Positions 1-9,483 of a stretch of DNA of 13,075 nt are shown here, piece by piece. Source of the DNA: Bacteroidales bacterium (GTDB taxonomy: Bacteria; Bacteroidota; Bacteroidia; Bacteroidales; Paludibacteraceae). How positions within the stretch are numbered: the stretch's first letter is position 1; every line of letters starts with the position of its first letter. The stretch is from the NCBI GenBank assembly GCA_900771035.1, contig CAAGML010000033.1, positions 1 to 13,075 on the forward strand, in the 5' to 3' direction. Under the pieces are notes generated by a model. That model searched no databases. It was not told the DNA's origin and saw nothing but the letters and a program-made list of their open reading frames with translations. The position numbers were made by a program, and so were the translations under genes.

Positions 1-636
1 AAGAAGTCCCTGCTGGACACCCTCGCCGCCTACGTCACGGGTGATGGAAGGATTGTCAGCCTTGCGCGAAATCTTGTCAATCTCGTCAATGAAGACGATG
101 CCACGCTGCGCGCTTTCGACATCATAGTCACATGCCTGCAAAAGTCTGACCAACAGCGATTCGACATCCTCACCGACATAACCTGCCTCGGTGAGGACAG
201 TTGCGTCAACCATGGCAAAGGGGACGTTAAGTTTGCGTGCGATGGTACGTGCCATGAGTGTCTTGCCTGTGCCTGTGCGGCCGACGAGGATGACATTGGA
301 CTTCTCAATCTCGGTTTCGTTCTTGTCTTTGGGCTGAAGAATGCGTTTGTAGTGGTTATAGACAGCGACGGAGAGGTATTTTTTGGCATCGTCCTGGCCG
401 ATGACGTACTGGTCGAGGAACTCCTTAATCTCGTTAGGTTTGGGCAGTTGTTCCTGCTTCAATGAGAAATTGGATGTGGCTTTCTCGGCCCGTTGCTCGT
501 CGAACACGCCTATGGCAAGGCGTGCGCACTCTTCGCAAATCATTGCCCCGTCAACGCCCGTCAGCAGCAGGCCGACGTCAGATGACGGTCTTCCGCAGAA
601 CGAGCATGTCTGTTCTTCGTTTTTCCTTCTTGGCAT
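1..636 (-). CDS. clpX: ATP-dependent Clp protease ATP-binding subunit ClpX (N-terminal 212 residues, cut by window edge)
   Basis: ClpX is the AAA+ hexameric unfoldase that recognises tagged or native cytoplasmic substrates and feeds them to ClpP. The visible 212 residues begin [15 protein letters not shown]. The N-terminal zinc-binding domain has Cys11, Cys14, Cys34 and Cys37. The AAA+ part shows Walker A GRTGTGKT (119-126), the pore loop GYVG (152-155) and Walker B ending IVFIDE (180-185). The Walker A second residue is Arg where many ClpX proteins have Pro. The start ATG (636-634) shares its A with the TGA stop of clpP, giving TGATG, so translation is probably coupled to clpP. The reading frame is open to base 1; roughly half of the usual length of about 410-420 residues lies outside, including sensor 2 and the C-terminal domain. 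Identification is secure. Confidence 0.97.
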   Translation of the reverse strand, partial: MPRRKNEEQTCSFCGRPSSDVGLLLTGVDGAMICEECARLAIGVFDEQRAEKATSNFSLKQEQLPKPNEIKEFLDQYVIGQDDAKKYLSVAVYNHYKRILQPKDKNETEIEKSNVILVGRTGTGKTLMARTIARKLNVPFAMVDATVLTEAGYVGEDVESLLVRLLQACDYDVESAQRGIVFIDEIDKISRKADNPSITRDVGGEGVQQGLL

Positions 637-1310
637 CAGGCTTGTTTTTTAGTCAGTATTCTGTCAATCATTCCGTACTCAAGAGCCTCCTTAGAGGTCA
701 TCCAGTAGTCGCGGTCGGAGTCTTTCATAACCTTGTCGAAGCTCTGTCCCGAGTGGTCGGAGATTATCTGATAGAGTTCGTCGCGGAGAAGCATAATCTG
801 CTTGTAGTTTATCTCCATATCCGCCGCCTGACCCTGCATTCCGCCCATAGGTTGGTGAATCATGACGCGTGAATGGGGAAGTGCGCAGCGTTTGCCCTTC
901 TGTCCAGCCACGAGGAGCACTGCCGACATTGACGCAGCCATGCCGGTGCATATCGTAGAGACCTGCGAGCCGATAATCTGCATAGTGTCGTAGATGCCGA
1001 GGCCTGCGTGAACAGAGCCGCCGGGGCTGTTGATGTAAATTGAGATGTCTTTGCCAGGGTCGGAGGTGTCGAGGAAGAGCAGCTGGGCCTGTATGACGTT
1101 GGCGACATAGTCGTTGATTGGTGTGCCGAGGAATATGATACGGTCCATCATCAGGCGTGAGAAAACGTCCATCTGTGTCACGTTCAGTTGGCGTTCCTCA
1201 AGGATTGACGGTGAGATGTAGCCGCTGTCGCTCATGAATTTGTCAAGTCCGTTGCCGTTGAAACCGCATTCGGACGTGGCGAATTTAAGAAATTCTTTTC
1301 TGGTTTCCAT
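636..1310 (-). CDS. clpP: ATP-dependent Clp protease proteolytic subunit ClpP
   Basis: ClpP is the tetradecameric serine protease chamber that degrades proteins unfolded by ClpX in the cytoplasm. The 224-residue product carries the full catalytic triad: Ser127 in [11 protein letters not shown], His152 in MIHQPMGG and Asp201 in [11 protein letters not shown]. The substrate-binding segment [11 protein letters not shown] is at about 93-103. It has an N-terminal segment of about 30 residues before the conserved core, longer than the 14-residue propeptide of E. coli ClpP; it may be a processed propeptide, but this is inference. The start lies 19 bases after the sprA stop and is preceded by TAAT with no Shine-Dalgarno sequence. 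The stop overlaps the clpX start by one base. No trigger-factor gene (tig) stands upstream, although tig-clpP-clpX is the common order elsewhere. Confidence 0.97.
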   Translation of the reverse strand: METRKEFLKFATSECGFNGNGLDKFMSDSGYISPSILEERQLNVTQMDVFSRLMMDRIIFLGTPINDYVANVIQAQLLFLDTSDPGKDISIYINSPGGSVHAGLGIYDTMQIIGSQVSTICTGMAASMSAVLLVAGQKGKRCALPHSRVMIHQPMGGMQGQAADMEINYKQIMLLRDELYQIISDHSGQSFDKVMKDSDRDYWMTSKEALEYGMIDRILTKKQA

Positions 1311-1329
1311 ATTAGGGTGGTTCTATTGA

Positions 1330-4300
1330 TTATCTTGTTAGCATAAATTTGACCGCAAGACCGAAGTCGCAAGTCTCGACAGGGTAGGAGGTCGAGATGT
1401 AAGGTGCGTTGTTCTGGTAGTCGCAGTAGAGTTTGAACGAGAGCATAGACGAGAAGACATATTCGGCAGAGAGTTTGAAGCCGAAGGTCTTGTTACCGTT
1501 GGTTGCCTGAGTGGTGAATTGCTCGTCCATCTTGCGGAGCAGTGTCGAAATATCCTTGATAGAGAAGTCGCAGCGGAGGGTTAGGTCGTTCTTGACCTTC
1601 TTGGTTCTGCTCTGCTTCAGTTTTATCATGACATCGAAATCCTTCAGGACATAGCCGACGCCAACCACCCACTCATTGTTCTTAGCCTCCATGATCTGGC
1701 TTGCGGATACGTTGAGGGTCAGTGTGCGTTGGCGCTTGTATTCGACCTTTGCGGTGAACGAGTTTTTGAACGCCATATCCACACCAATCAGAGGGTTGAG
1801 CGATTCGGTGATGTTGACAGAGGTGATGTTGAACTGCGAGGAAGGCACAGGGTCGCCGGTTGCCACGTTCTTGGTGTAACCCATGTTGTTGCCTACGGAG
1901 ATGTAGTTAGAGAATGAGTTATAAGAGCCGACATTGTAGGTACACTGATATGAATGGGAGAGCGAGAAGCTCTTGAAGACCTTCTGCATTGACTTGAGTT
2001 TGCCAAGTCCGTCGTAGGTTATTTTCCAGTTAGGCAGCATGGCGAGGAAGCCAGGGAAGAGGTCGAGGGACTGGCTGCCGGCGCTTTTCCCGGAGTATGC
2101 GGCAAGGAATGCAGGGATGAGGACATCAGCGGAACTATTGAGTGCAGGTGTCTGACCTGCATCGAAATTCTGTCCCGCGAGACGGTGGCCGACCATGAAG
2201 CCTGTCGTAGGGTAGCGTGTTCCGGCATATTTCTCGTTGACACGCTGTGTGATGGTCCTGCAGTTGTCGATGAATGTCTCGAAGGTCTTGCACTCGTAGT
2301 TGTTGTCAGCCTTGCCAGAGCTGACGAAGGCAGTGGCGAGCATGCAGGTGGTAAGCCTGTAAGAACCTGTGTAAACGATAGGCGCATCCGGTCCAAAGCC
2401 CTGTTGCATTGACATCATCTCAGACTGGACACGTTTGGACTCAAGCTCAATCTTGAAGCTCGGTATAGGTTCGAGCGAAAGCTTAATATCGAGGTCGGAA
2501 GACTTGTTCACAGCCGTGGAATTGACAATGTCCTGATTGGTGATGACCCAGCCGTTGTTGAAACATCTATCGACATACTCCTGGTTAGGCACACCGAAGG
2601 CGAAGCCAAGGCCTGGTTTCAGTACCCCGTCAGACACAGACTGACCGAAGAACGTTCCGCCTCCATCAATGCCAGGGAGAGAGACGCTGCTTGAGCCTTT
2701 GTACGACACCTGAAGCTTGCGGACAAGCATCAGAATCCTGACGCCGTAAATCTCAGCCAAATCCTTTGACGAAAGGGCGTTAGGGTCTTTGGTCTTGATT
2801 GTCATCTTGACAGAATCCATGCTTGTCCTGCCCTTTCGGATTTCGATGTTGTTGTTGTCAAGGATGCGGTATTTAACGTCAACGGTCCTTCCCTTGCTGT
2901 TGACGAACGAGACATCAATCTTGGAGCTGTTCAGTTTATGGTTGATTTTGACAGCCGCAGTGTCAGAGACGTTGAAAGTCTTGACAAAAGTTTTCTCCTT
3001 GAAATTAGACCTGCTGTTTCCTCGTCCTGTGGAGCGTTGCTGAAGCTTGTTGTTCAGGTCTTTGACATATTTGGACTTGTTGTAGAGCGTAGCGAAATTC
3101 ATCTGTCCGTCGCCCTGCCACTGAGCGAGGTTGGACACTGTGTTTCCCATCCAGTCGTCGTCATCCTGCGACAGACTGGTTGACCAGTTGTAGTTGGCTG
3201 AATACTGAGCCTTGGCGGTGAACCAATCCATGCCCGGGATTTTGTTGATAGGTATGTTCCAAGTGGCAGTGAAGGTCTGTTGGTAAGCCAGAGGACGACC
3301 ACCTTTAGCCACACTTTGGCGGACGGTGTCCTTCCACTGCTCGTATTCGTCAGGGAAGAGTTTCTTGTTGACAGGGTTTATTTTGGTTTCGTCGAAACGG
3401 CTGTTTGTGCTGGTCTGCAATTGGAGCGAGATGTTTTTGGTGATGTCGTACTTAATCTGGAAACTGCGTGACCATGTGAAATCCTTGGAGTAAGAGAGCA
3501 GGGAGTTTCGAGGGTCATCGTATCGAACGACATTTGCGCCAGTGAGGTCGCGCAACTGGGTCTCAGAGTATGTGCGCTGGATATTGACGTTGAATGCCAG
3601 CAACGAAGGCTCGTAGTTCATGCCCCACTCGGTAAGAATCTTCCACTTGGTGAGTTTCTTGTTGGTCTTGAAAGGCTGCCAAGATTCAGGGGTGGTCGAG
3701 AAATTGTAGTTGAACTGGGCGTTATGGTTGTTCGTGAAGTCGCGCAGTGTCTCAGGGTCAAGGTCCTTGCTCTGCGTGAAAGCGTAGGAGATGGAGAAGT
3801 TGGTAGGGTCCCATACCCTGGCCTTCTTGCCTTTAAGGTCAACCTTCATGTTGGTGACGTTGAAACTCTGGGTGATGGTGCGTTCAAGGGAGAGTGATTT
3901 GAGCGAGTCTCTCTCGTCCTTGGTCTCAAGGGTGTTGAGCGCATCCTTGAGTTTGATGTCCTCGTCAGTAGGATTGTAGAGCGGTGTCTTAATCTCTTCG
4001 CCATAACTGTAATAGACAGGGATGTGCATATTGACCTTGTCAGGGATGAAGCGTCCGAAATCCCATTGTGCGGAGAGATTGACCTGGGTGAGGTCGTCCA
4101 TACGGCGTTCGGAGAGAGACTGTTCAATAGAACCGAAACCAGCCTGTTCATAGCGTGCAGAGATGTTGAACGAGCCGACATCGGAGAAATTGATGCCGAG
4201 GTTACCGGTAGCCGCCCAAGCCGCTTTCTCGTCAAATTCGGTCAGGCGTAACTCGTTGACCCACACCTCAACGCTCTTGTCAGTGTTAGAATGGTTGCGG

Positions 4301-7300
4301 ATACCAATCATCATGGTTTTAACCTCGCCGAGGTTAGGGTTACCGACGACTGTCACCTTGTTCTGCATATTGTCGGGGTCGTACTCCGAATAAGGTGTTG
4401 CCATCGAGCCGTGCGTCTTGCGCAGAGAGGCGTTTCGTTTGTTCTTGACCTCAGTCAGCAGTGAGAGTGCGAAGTCGAACATATTGGAGTTTGGCCATAC
4501 GGTTTCGTCCCATTTGCCGTAATGACCCGGAGGCGTGAGCTTCAGCGGTATCTCGTATTCGTAATAGTTCTGTGTCTGGTCTGAACCTATGCGAAGGAAT
4601 ACGCTGCACTCGTAGTCATTGATTTCGTTGCCTGCCGTCGTGTCAAGCAGAGCCTCGGCATGGGTGAACATCTGGATACGCTTGTAGCGGCGCATGTCGT
4701 AGCGGAGGTTTTTATATACGGCACGGGCATCGTCAGGAGCAAGACCGATGACTTTTATGAGCATTGACTGTTCATTCTGCTGGGTAATCTGCGGCTGGCT
4801 TGGGTCTGTGGAACGTGTGACCTCGGGCGGCAGGACGTAATTGACAGGCAATTTGTTGCCGTTCTCCTCTATGTTGACGGATGTGACATCCATAGTGGCA
4901 GTGGTGAGAGGAGGGTTGTCCAAGTCGTAGAGAGGTTTTGTGTAATGTTTCCACTCACCGCGGACCAGTTCGAGAGTACCGAAACGGAGGTGCATCTCTT
5001 CCTTGAAATCCGTCATATACATTCGCAGGAAACGGATGCTGCGGAAGTTGTTGATAGAACCCACGCATTTGGTGTATGAACTGATAGGAATCTTGAACTG
5101 ATACCATGTCACCTGACTCTTTGAGCCGTCCGCCATCTCGACTTCCGTGACGATTTCGTCAACGATATTGTTGGCACCCACATACATATCCTCGCGACGG
5201 AGGGAAATCTTGTATTCAAAATATTTCTCGTACTCGTTGAGCGTGTTGTCCTGGTTGACATCCTCGGCGTCAGGAACGGTGGTGGCTGATGTGGAGTATG
5301 ATTCGCTGGTGTTGTCAGATGCAGGGGAGTTGCCTTCTGGGTTGTTGTAATATTTATAACGTGACAGGATTCCACGCTCCTCGCTGTCGTAATCAGAACC
5401 ACGGAAATGGTGGTAATCATCGCTGGCTGGGTCGTTGATTGGCGAATAAGGGTCAGCCTCCATCTGAGAAACGAGCGAAGGAGAGAGAACGTTGCGCAGA
5501 CCAGCCACAAAATTAGCATACGTAGAGAATGTCTGCTCGTCCTCGGAACGAAGACCGTCAAGGCCGACATCCTGATATTTGCGTGAATCGAGCGAGCCAT
5601 CGAATGCAAGGACTGTGGATTGTGTGTTAGGCACACGACCCCAGACGGTACGTGAGGTGTTGGTGGTGTCGCCGTTGATTGGCATACCGTTCTCGAAAAA
5701 CTTTTTGCCATCCTTCAGAATATCCTCGCTCACGTCGCCAAGGTTGAAGTAGAGGTCACCGCCCTCGTGTGTCATCATTGTGTCGTTGACGAAAGGATCC
5801 ATCATCCAGAATTTGATGTACTGGATGTTGGCAGTCTCGAAATCGGAGGTCTCAAGGCGGCGGAACATACCACCCCAACGTTTCTCAGGACGGTTGAGTT
5901 TGCCTGTGGCAGGGTCAACGTCAAGGTCAAGGTTGTATGGGCCACGCTCGTCAGGGTAGAAGCTGACGTTCAGGACAGGAAGAGTGGACGACTGACCCAC
6001 GATAGCCTCTTTGTTAGGGAAGAGTTCCTGCTCGATGACCTCACGGGTGAGATGGTTGCTGAGCTGTTTCTTGTCTGATCGCAGATGGGTAGGTGTCTGG
6101 CTGTTGTCGCGGTTGAACACCGTGTTATCTATGACGTACCAGTTGAACCGTGCACGGTTCTTGCCGTAATCGACGTTGTCCGATTTTGTCGCCTCCGGGA
6201 ATTTCGGAGAGACACCGTCGTCGTAAGGAGTGGCAGAGAGATGCCAGTAATATGGATAGCGGAGGTCTATAGTGGTCTCGGTGCTTTCAAAATCGTCAAG
6301 GTAAGCGTAACCAGGGTTTCCATCGACTTTGCGGTGTCCCGGAATCATCTGGGCGACCTCTGCGTTAAGGACAAGTGAAGAAGGTGCGGTCGCGTTGATT
6401 CCAGGGATGGCGTCAACAGCTTTGGTCAGCCATGCCGCATCGTTGTGGTAAGCAAGGTTGAGACCCCATATCGTGTTGGCGATAGGTTCAGCACCTACTG
6501 CCGTTTTTGTCACCATCGGCATCTCGGTGAGGTGCATAAGCGTTCCTCCGACCGAAAAGTCCTTAGTGAAAGCGTATTCGAGATGAGTGCCGACCAAAGT
6601 TCGCCGCTGCATGTTGAATGTGTTCTGGTTCTCCAGTCTCACATCAATATTATTGCCAGAGGCAAGGATTGACTGATTGAGGATTGTGACGGTACCCATC
6701 ACGTAGTCAATGGTGTAATCGACGTTCTCCATCAGTTCCTGGCCGCCTGTCGTCACCTTGACGGAACCGCGTGGGACATTCATTGCACCAAGCTGTATGA
6801 CTGAGCCTGACGTGGCCTGGAACTCGCCCGCAATACGGAATTTGTTTTTCTCGGAGAACTCGCCTGCCGCCACCAATGTGGAGTCGTACAACTCCTGGAA
6901 ACAGTATTTGTCGGCAATGGCGTCGTTATTGATTTGCTTGCGGAGGTAAGAGCCGAAAGGTTCAGGCGAAGGGAAGATGATTCTGCCGGAGCTTGCATAG
7001 ACTGTGTAACCTTCGACAAAGTCGAACTTTCCATCAGGGGCACGGTTGTTCTTAGTGTCAAGCTGGTCGAGGTTCATGACACGGATAAGCAACTGGTCTT
7101 TGCATTGCCCCTCTGGAATATAGTTGACATACACGCCGCTTGAGTCGTTCTTGTACTGAATGTTCAGTTTGAACTTCTCCTGTTGCATATTTGTGCCGCC
7201 CAGATAGTAGATGTTTTTCATCATCAGTTTGAACAGCGGGGTATGAGGGTCAACGGCTGTTCCCTTCAGCATTTTCAGTATAAGGTTGTCAGGCGACTGA

Positions 7301-8829
7301 ATACCATCGGTGGAAAGCTCGCCGACCTGATAAGTCTTGCCTCCGTACTGGAACTCGTAAGCCACGGCAAGCACCTCATCCTGATTGAGTTGCTGCTTGA
7401 GGGAGATAAAGCCGAGTTGTGTATTGAGTGTATATTCAGACTCGTTCAGTTTGCGGGCGCTCTCAATTTTCTCGTAATCCTGACCACCGTAGATAGAGTC
7501 GCCGTTCAGGGCTGCGTCAAGCACGGAATTGCAGGTGCGTATGTCGCGTATGCCCAAGGCTTTCACCTCCTCATAGAGCGTGTTTGCGTCATTAGACGGA
7601 ACCATCAAAGTTCCTTGAGGTCTCCAGTGTGTCTTGCCGATTTTGTCATGCTCACCGAGGTCCATGAATGCCACGAAATTGCGAGTCTCCTCAAAATTGT
7701 TGCGCTTGTTGGTAACCCAGACCTCGCAACGTGTGATGATGATGCCCGACTTAGGGTAAGGCATATCTCTCATTGCGTTTTCGAAATTGTCACGGAAATA
7801 GTGAGCGAGGAAGAAGTGCCGGTTCTCGTCGTAATTATTGATGTCAACCTCGAAATCCATCAACTGAGCACCGCCTTGCGAATTGACATGCTGACTCTGG
7901 GCCTGTTGCTGTGCCACTATTGCGTCAATGGAGAGTTTGCCGAACTGCAATGCCGCACGCATACCGAAGAGTGCCTGGCTTCCTGTGATGAGCTGTGTGT
8001 TGAGCGGCAGGCTGACGTTACCAACCTCGATGGCCTTGATGATGTCGTCGTCCTTTCCCTCGTATGCCAGTTTTATCTTGGTTTGGTCATATTCAAACGA
8101 AGCCTCAGTGTTGTAGTTCATTCCGAACTTAATGCGGTCGCCCACGGTGGCGTTGACGTTCAACTGGATATTCTCGTCGAAATCAAAGGTTGTTGTCTTA
8201 CGGAGACGCTCTGAGAGGGTGTAGTTCTGTATGTTATTATATTTTATACCAAACTTCAATTCGGCAGACCCCTGCATTTTGATGCGCACACCGCCAGGAC
8301 CGAAGACTTTCTCGGCAGGGCCGAGCGAGAATTTCATATCTGTGATGCTGAACTTGTCCTCGTAGTTGTCGAGAGCATCTTTGTTCTTGTCTCGCCAGTA
8401 GTTACGCATATAATTCTTTCTGGCGTAAGTCCCGTATTCGTCAGGCGAAAGACGGATTGGTGTGTTGATGTCCATATCGCCCACACGGCTGTGGAGAACG
8501 TATTCACCCGTGACAGGGTCGTAGTCAAAGCCACGGTCGATGTTGTCAGGGTCGTTAAGGTCTATTGGATATTCGGTGGAGTAGTCGCTGAGGTCGCTGA
8601 TGGCAGTCTGGCTCACCTGATGGACACCCGGAGGGGCGGGGACTGAGTCGGCTGTGGTAGATAGGTTTGTGGTAGGCTCCGTAGCAACGCTGTCAGGGGC
8701 AACTGAAAAAGTTTCAGGCGAATACAGAGACAACGCCGTGACAGTATTAGCGTCAATGACACCAATACCCACAGTGAGGCAGATGCTCACGGTCAGCAGT
8801 ACATTCAAAAATCTCTGTAAACTTTTCAT
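1330..8829 (-). CDS. sprA: Type IX secretion system outer-membrane translocon SprA/Sov
   Basis: SprA (Sov in Porphyromonas gingivalis) is the giant outer-membrane barrel through which type IX secretion cargo crosses; the Flavobacterium johnsoniae structure is a 36-strand beta-barrel with a lateral gate (established knowledge). This product has 2499 residues, in line with the family's roughly 2400-2500. It begins with a signal peptide (Lys2, Arg6, hydrophobic core about 8-25). Family landmarks are the FDFDENIQLNV region (about 215), GNVSLPLNTQLITGSQALFG (about 265-290), YLDDFESTETTIDL (about 845), the WGGMFRRLETSDFE to FWMMDPF segment (about 985-1015) and VWVNELRLTEFDEKAAW (about 1520-1530). 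The C-terminal third is rich in alternating aromatic and polar residues, as in beta-strands, and ends in KFMLTR. The frame is intact throughout. The start is the only ATG giving the complete signal peptide. It follows ruvA by 40 bases and precedes clpP by 19. No other type IX component or C-terminal-domain cargo is in the window. Confidence 0.96.
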   Translation of the reverse strand: MKSLQRFLNVLLTVSICLTVGIGVIDANTVTALSLYSPETFSVAPDSVATEPTTNLSTTADSVPAPPGVHQVSQTAISDLSDYSTEYPIDLNDPDNIDRGFDYDPVTGEYVLHSRVGDMDINTPIRLSPDEYGTYARKNYMRNYWRDKNKDALDNYEDKFSITDMKFSLGPAEKVFGPGGVRIKMQGSAELKFGIKYNNIQNYTLSERLRKTTTFDFDENIQLNVNATVGDRIKFGMNYNTEASFEYDQTKIKLAYEGKDDDIIKAIEVGNVSLPLNTQLITGSQALFGMRAALQFGKLSIDAIVAQQQAQSQHVNSQGGAQLMDFEVDINNYDENRHFFLAHYFRDNFENAMRDMPYPKSGIIITRCEVWVTNKRNNFEETRNFVAFMDLGEHDKIGKTHWRPQGTLMVPSNDANTLYEEVKALGIRDIRTCNSVLDAALNGDSIYGGQDYEKIESARKLNESEYTLNTQLGFISLKQQLNQDEVLAVAYEFQYGGKTYQVGELSTDGIQSPDNLILKMLKGTAVDPHTPLFKLMMKNIYYLGGTNMQQEKFKLNIQYKNDSSGVYVNYIPEGQCKDQLLIRVMNLDQLDTKNNRAPDGKFDFVEGYTVYASSGRIIFPSPEPFGSYLRKQINNDAIADKYCFQELYDSTLVAAGEFSEKNKFRIAGEFQATSGSVIQLGAMNVPRGSVKVTTGGQELMENVDYTIDYVMGTVTILNQSILASGNNIDVRLENQNTFNMQRRTLVGTHLEYAFTKDFSVGGTLMHLTEMPMVTKTAVGAEPIANTIWGLNLAYHNDAAWLTKAVDAIPGINATAPSSLVLNAEVAQMIPGHRKVDGNPGYAYLDDFESTETTIDLRYPYYWHLSATPYDDGVSPKFPEATKSDNVDYGKNRARFNWYVIDNTVFNRDNSQTPTHLRSDKKQLSNHLTREVIEQELFPNKEAIVGQSSTLPVLNVSFYPDERGPYNLDLDVDPATGKLNRPEKRWGGMFRRLETSDFETANIQYIKFWMMDPFVNDTMMTHEGGDLYFNLGDVSEDILKDGKKFFENGMPINGDTTNTSRTVWGRVPNTQSTVLAFDGSLDSRKYQDVGLDGLRSEDEQTFSTYANFVAGLRNVLSPSLVSQMEADPYSPINDPASDDYHHFRGSDYDSEERGILSRYKYYNNPEGNSPASDNTSESYSTSATTVPDAEDVNQDNTLNEYEKYFEYKISLRREDMYVGANNIVDEIVTEVEMADGSKSQVTWYQFKIPISSYTKCVGSINNFRSIRFLRMYMTDFKEEMHLRFGTLELVRGEWKHYTKPLYDLDNPPLTTATMDVTSVNIEENGNKLPVNYVLPPEVTRSTDPSQPQITQQNEQSMLIKVIGLAPDDARAVYKNLRYDMRRYKRIQMFTHAEALLDTTAGNEINDYECSVFLRIGSDQTQNYYEYEIPLKLTPPGHYGKWDETVWPNSNMFDFALSLLTEVKNKRNASLRKTHGSMATPYSEYDPDNMQNKVTVVGNPNLGEVKTMMIGIRNHSNTDKSVEVWVNELRLTEFDEKAAWAATGNLGINFSDVGSFNISARYEQAGFGSIEQSLSERRMDDLTQVNLSAQWDFGRFIPDKVNMHIPVYYSYGEEIKTPLYNPTDEDIKLKDALNTLETKDERDSLKSLSLERTITQSFNVTNMKVDLKGKKARVWDPTNFSISYAFTQSKDLDPETLRDFTNNHNAQFNYNFSTTPESWQPFKTNKKLTKWKILTEWGMNYEPSLLAFNVNIQRTYSETQLRDLTGANVVRYDDPRNSLLSYSKDFTWSRSFQIKYDITKNISLQLQTSTNSRFDETKINPVNKKLFPDEYEQWKDTVRQSVAKGGRPLAYQQTFTATWNIPINKIPGMDWFTAKAQYSANYNWSTSLSQDDDDWMGNTVSNLAQWQGDGQMNFATLYNKSKYVKDLNNKLQQRSTGRGNSRSNFKEKTFVKTFNVSDTAAVKINHKLNSSKIDVSFVNSKGRTVDVKYRILDNNNIEIRKGRTSMDSVKMTIKTKDPNALSSKDLAEIYGVRILMLVRKLQVSYKGSSSVSLPGIDGGGTFFGQSVSDGVLKPGLGFAFGVPNQEYVDRCFNNGWVITNQDIVNSTAVNKSSDLDIKLSLEPIPSFKIELESKRVQSEMMSMQQGFGPDAPIVYTGSYRLTTCMLATAFVSSGKADNNYECKTFETFIDNCRTITQRVNEKYAGTRYPTTGFMVGHRLAGQNFDAGQTPALNSSADVLIPAFLAAYSGKSAGSQSLDLFPGFLAMLPNWKITYDGLGKLKSMQKVFKSFSLSHSYQCTYNVGSYNSFSNYISVGNNMGYTKNVATGDPVPSSQFNITSVNITESLNPLIGVDMAFKNSFTAKVEYKRQRTLTLNVSASQIMEAKNNEWVVGVGYVLKDFDVMIKLKQSRTKKVKNDLTLRCDFSIKDISTLLRKMDEQFTTQATNGNKTFGFKLSAEYVFSSMLSFKLYCDYQNNAPYISTSYPVETCDFGLAVKFMLTR

Positions 8830-8869
8830 TATAGTACTTTCTTTCTGGTATTTGTTGTGTTCCGGAGTC

Positions 8870-9457
8870 TTACAGTTGCTTCAGTGCCTGTTTTATTATT
8901 GCGCCGGTTGAGAGAGATGAGTCCTTGGCGATTATCGCATTGACGACTTTGGCAGAAGCAGCCTGCTGGAAACCCAGTGCCACGAGGGCGGATATTGCCT
9001 CGTCGGCTTTCTCGTTGCCACCTCCGGCAAGTGGAATGCTGACATCTGAGGCACCTACGCTGTTCATCTTGTCCTTCAGGTCAACGATGATTCGTTGCGC
9101 CGTCTTGAGGCCTATTCCCTTGACACGTTTGATAGAGTTCACGTCTCCACTGCTAATGATGCGTATCAGCTCCTCGGCAGAGTATGTCGATAGAATCATA
9201 CGTGCGGTGCCTGCGCCGACACCGCTTACGGAGATGAGCAGAAGGAAAGTCTCACGCTCTTCGGGTGTTATGAAACCGAAAAGCTGGAAAGCATCCTCCT
9301 TGATGCTCTCATAGACGTAAAGGCGGGCAGAGGTCTGGCTCTGCAACTGCTGGTAGGCGGTGAGGGTTATGTTGATGCCAAAGCCCACTCCGCAGGTCTC
9401 AAGGACGCAGAGCGTGGGTGTAAGACTGGCGATTTCTCCCTTAACGTAATCTATCAT
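8870..9457 (-). CDS. ruvA: Holliday junction branch-migration complex subunit RuvA
   Basis: RuvA binds four-way DNA junctions as a tetramer and loads the RuvB helicase motors during recombinational repair. The 195-residue product has the expected three-part layout: an N-terminal OB-fold (about 1-63) ending in the family motif KEDAFQLFGF (53-62), two helix-hairpin-helix motifs with cores SGVGAGTARMIL (78-89) and KGIGLKTAQRII (113-124), a flexible Gly-rich linker (about 133-149), and a C-terminal three-helix domain (about 150-195) that contacts RuvB. Length is normal for the family. The gene starts 26 bases after the folC stop, with an AT-rich leader and no Shine-Dalgarno sequence. ruvB and ruvC are not present here. 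Immediate proximity to sprA suggests cotranscription rather than a functional link. Confidence 0.96.
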   Translation of the reverse strand: MIDYVKGEIASLTPTLCVLETCGVGFGINITLTAYQQLQSQTSARLYVYESIKEDAFQLFGFITPEERETFLLLISVSGVGAGTARMILSTYSAEELIRIISSGDVNSIKRVKGIGLKTAQRIIVDLKDKMNSVGASDVSIPLAGGGNEKADEAISALVALGFQQAASAKVVNAIIAKDSSLSTGAIIKQALKQL

Positions 9458-9483
9458 AATGAATAAACGGATGTCGTTGTGGT

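Noticed and set aside
7183-8214. A 343-codon plus-strand open frame antisense to the 5' part of sprA
   Set aside because: It lies wholly opposite a well-supported family protein, has low-complexity hydrophobic composition without recognisable motifs, and is explained by the codon use of sprA leaving few stops in that antisense frame.
8230-8255. AT-rich patch in sprA resembling a sigma70 -10 box (TATAAAATATAAT on minus)
   Set aside because: The bases simply encode Gly-Ile-Lys-Tyr-Asn-Asn-Ile; no TAnnTTTG element fits, and a promoter there would yield a truncated, signal-less SprA.
8830-8869. Possible separate sprA promoter in the ruvA-sprA gap
   Set aside because: The 40 bases contain no TTTG or TAnnTTTG element on the minus strand; only a purine-rich AGAAAGAAAG near the start, which I would not call a promoter.
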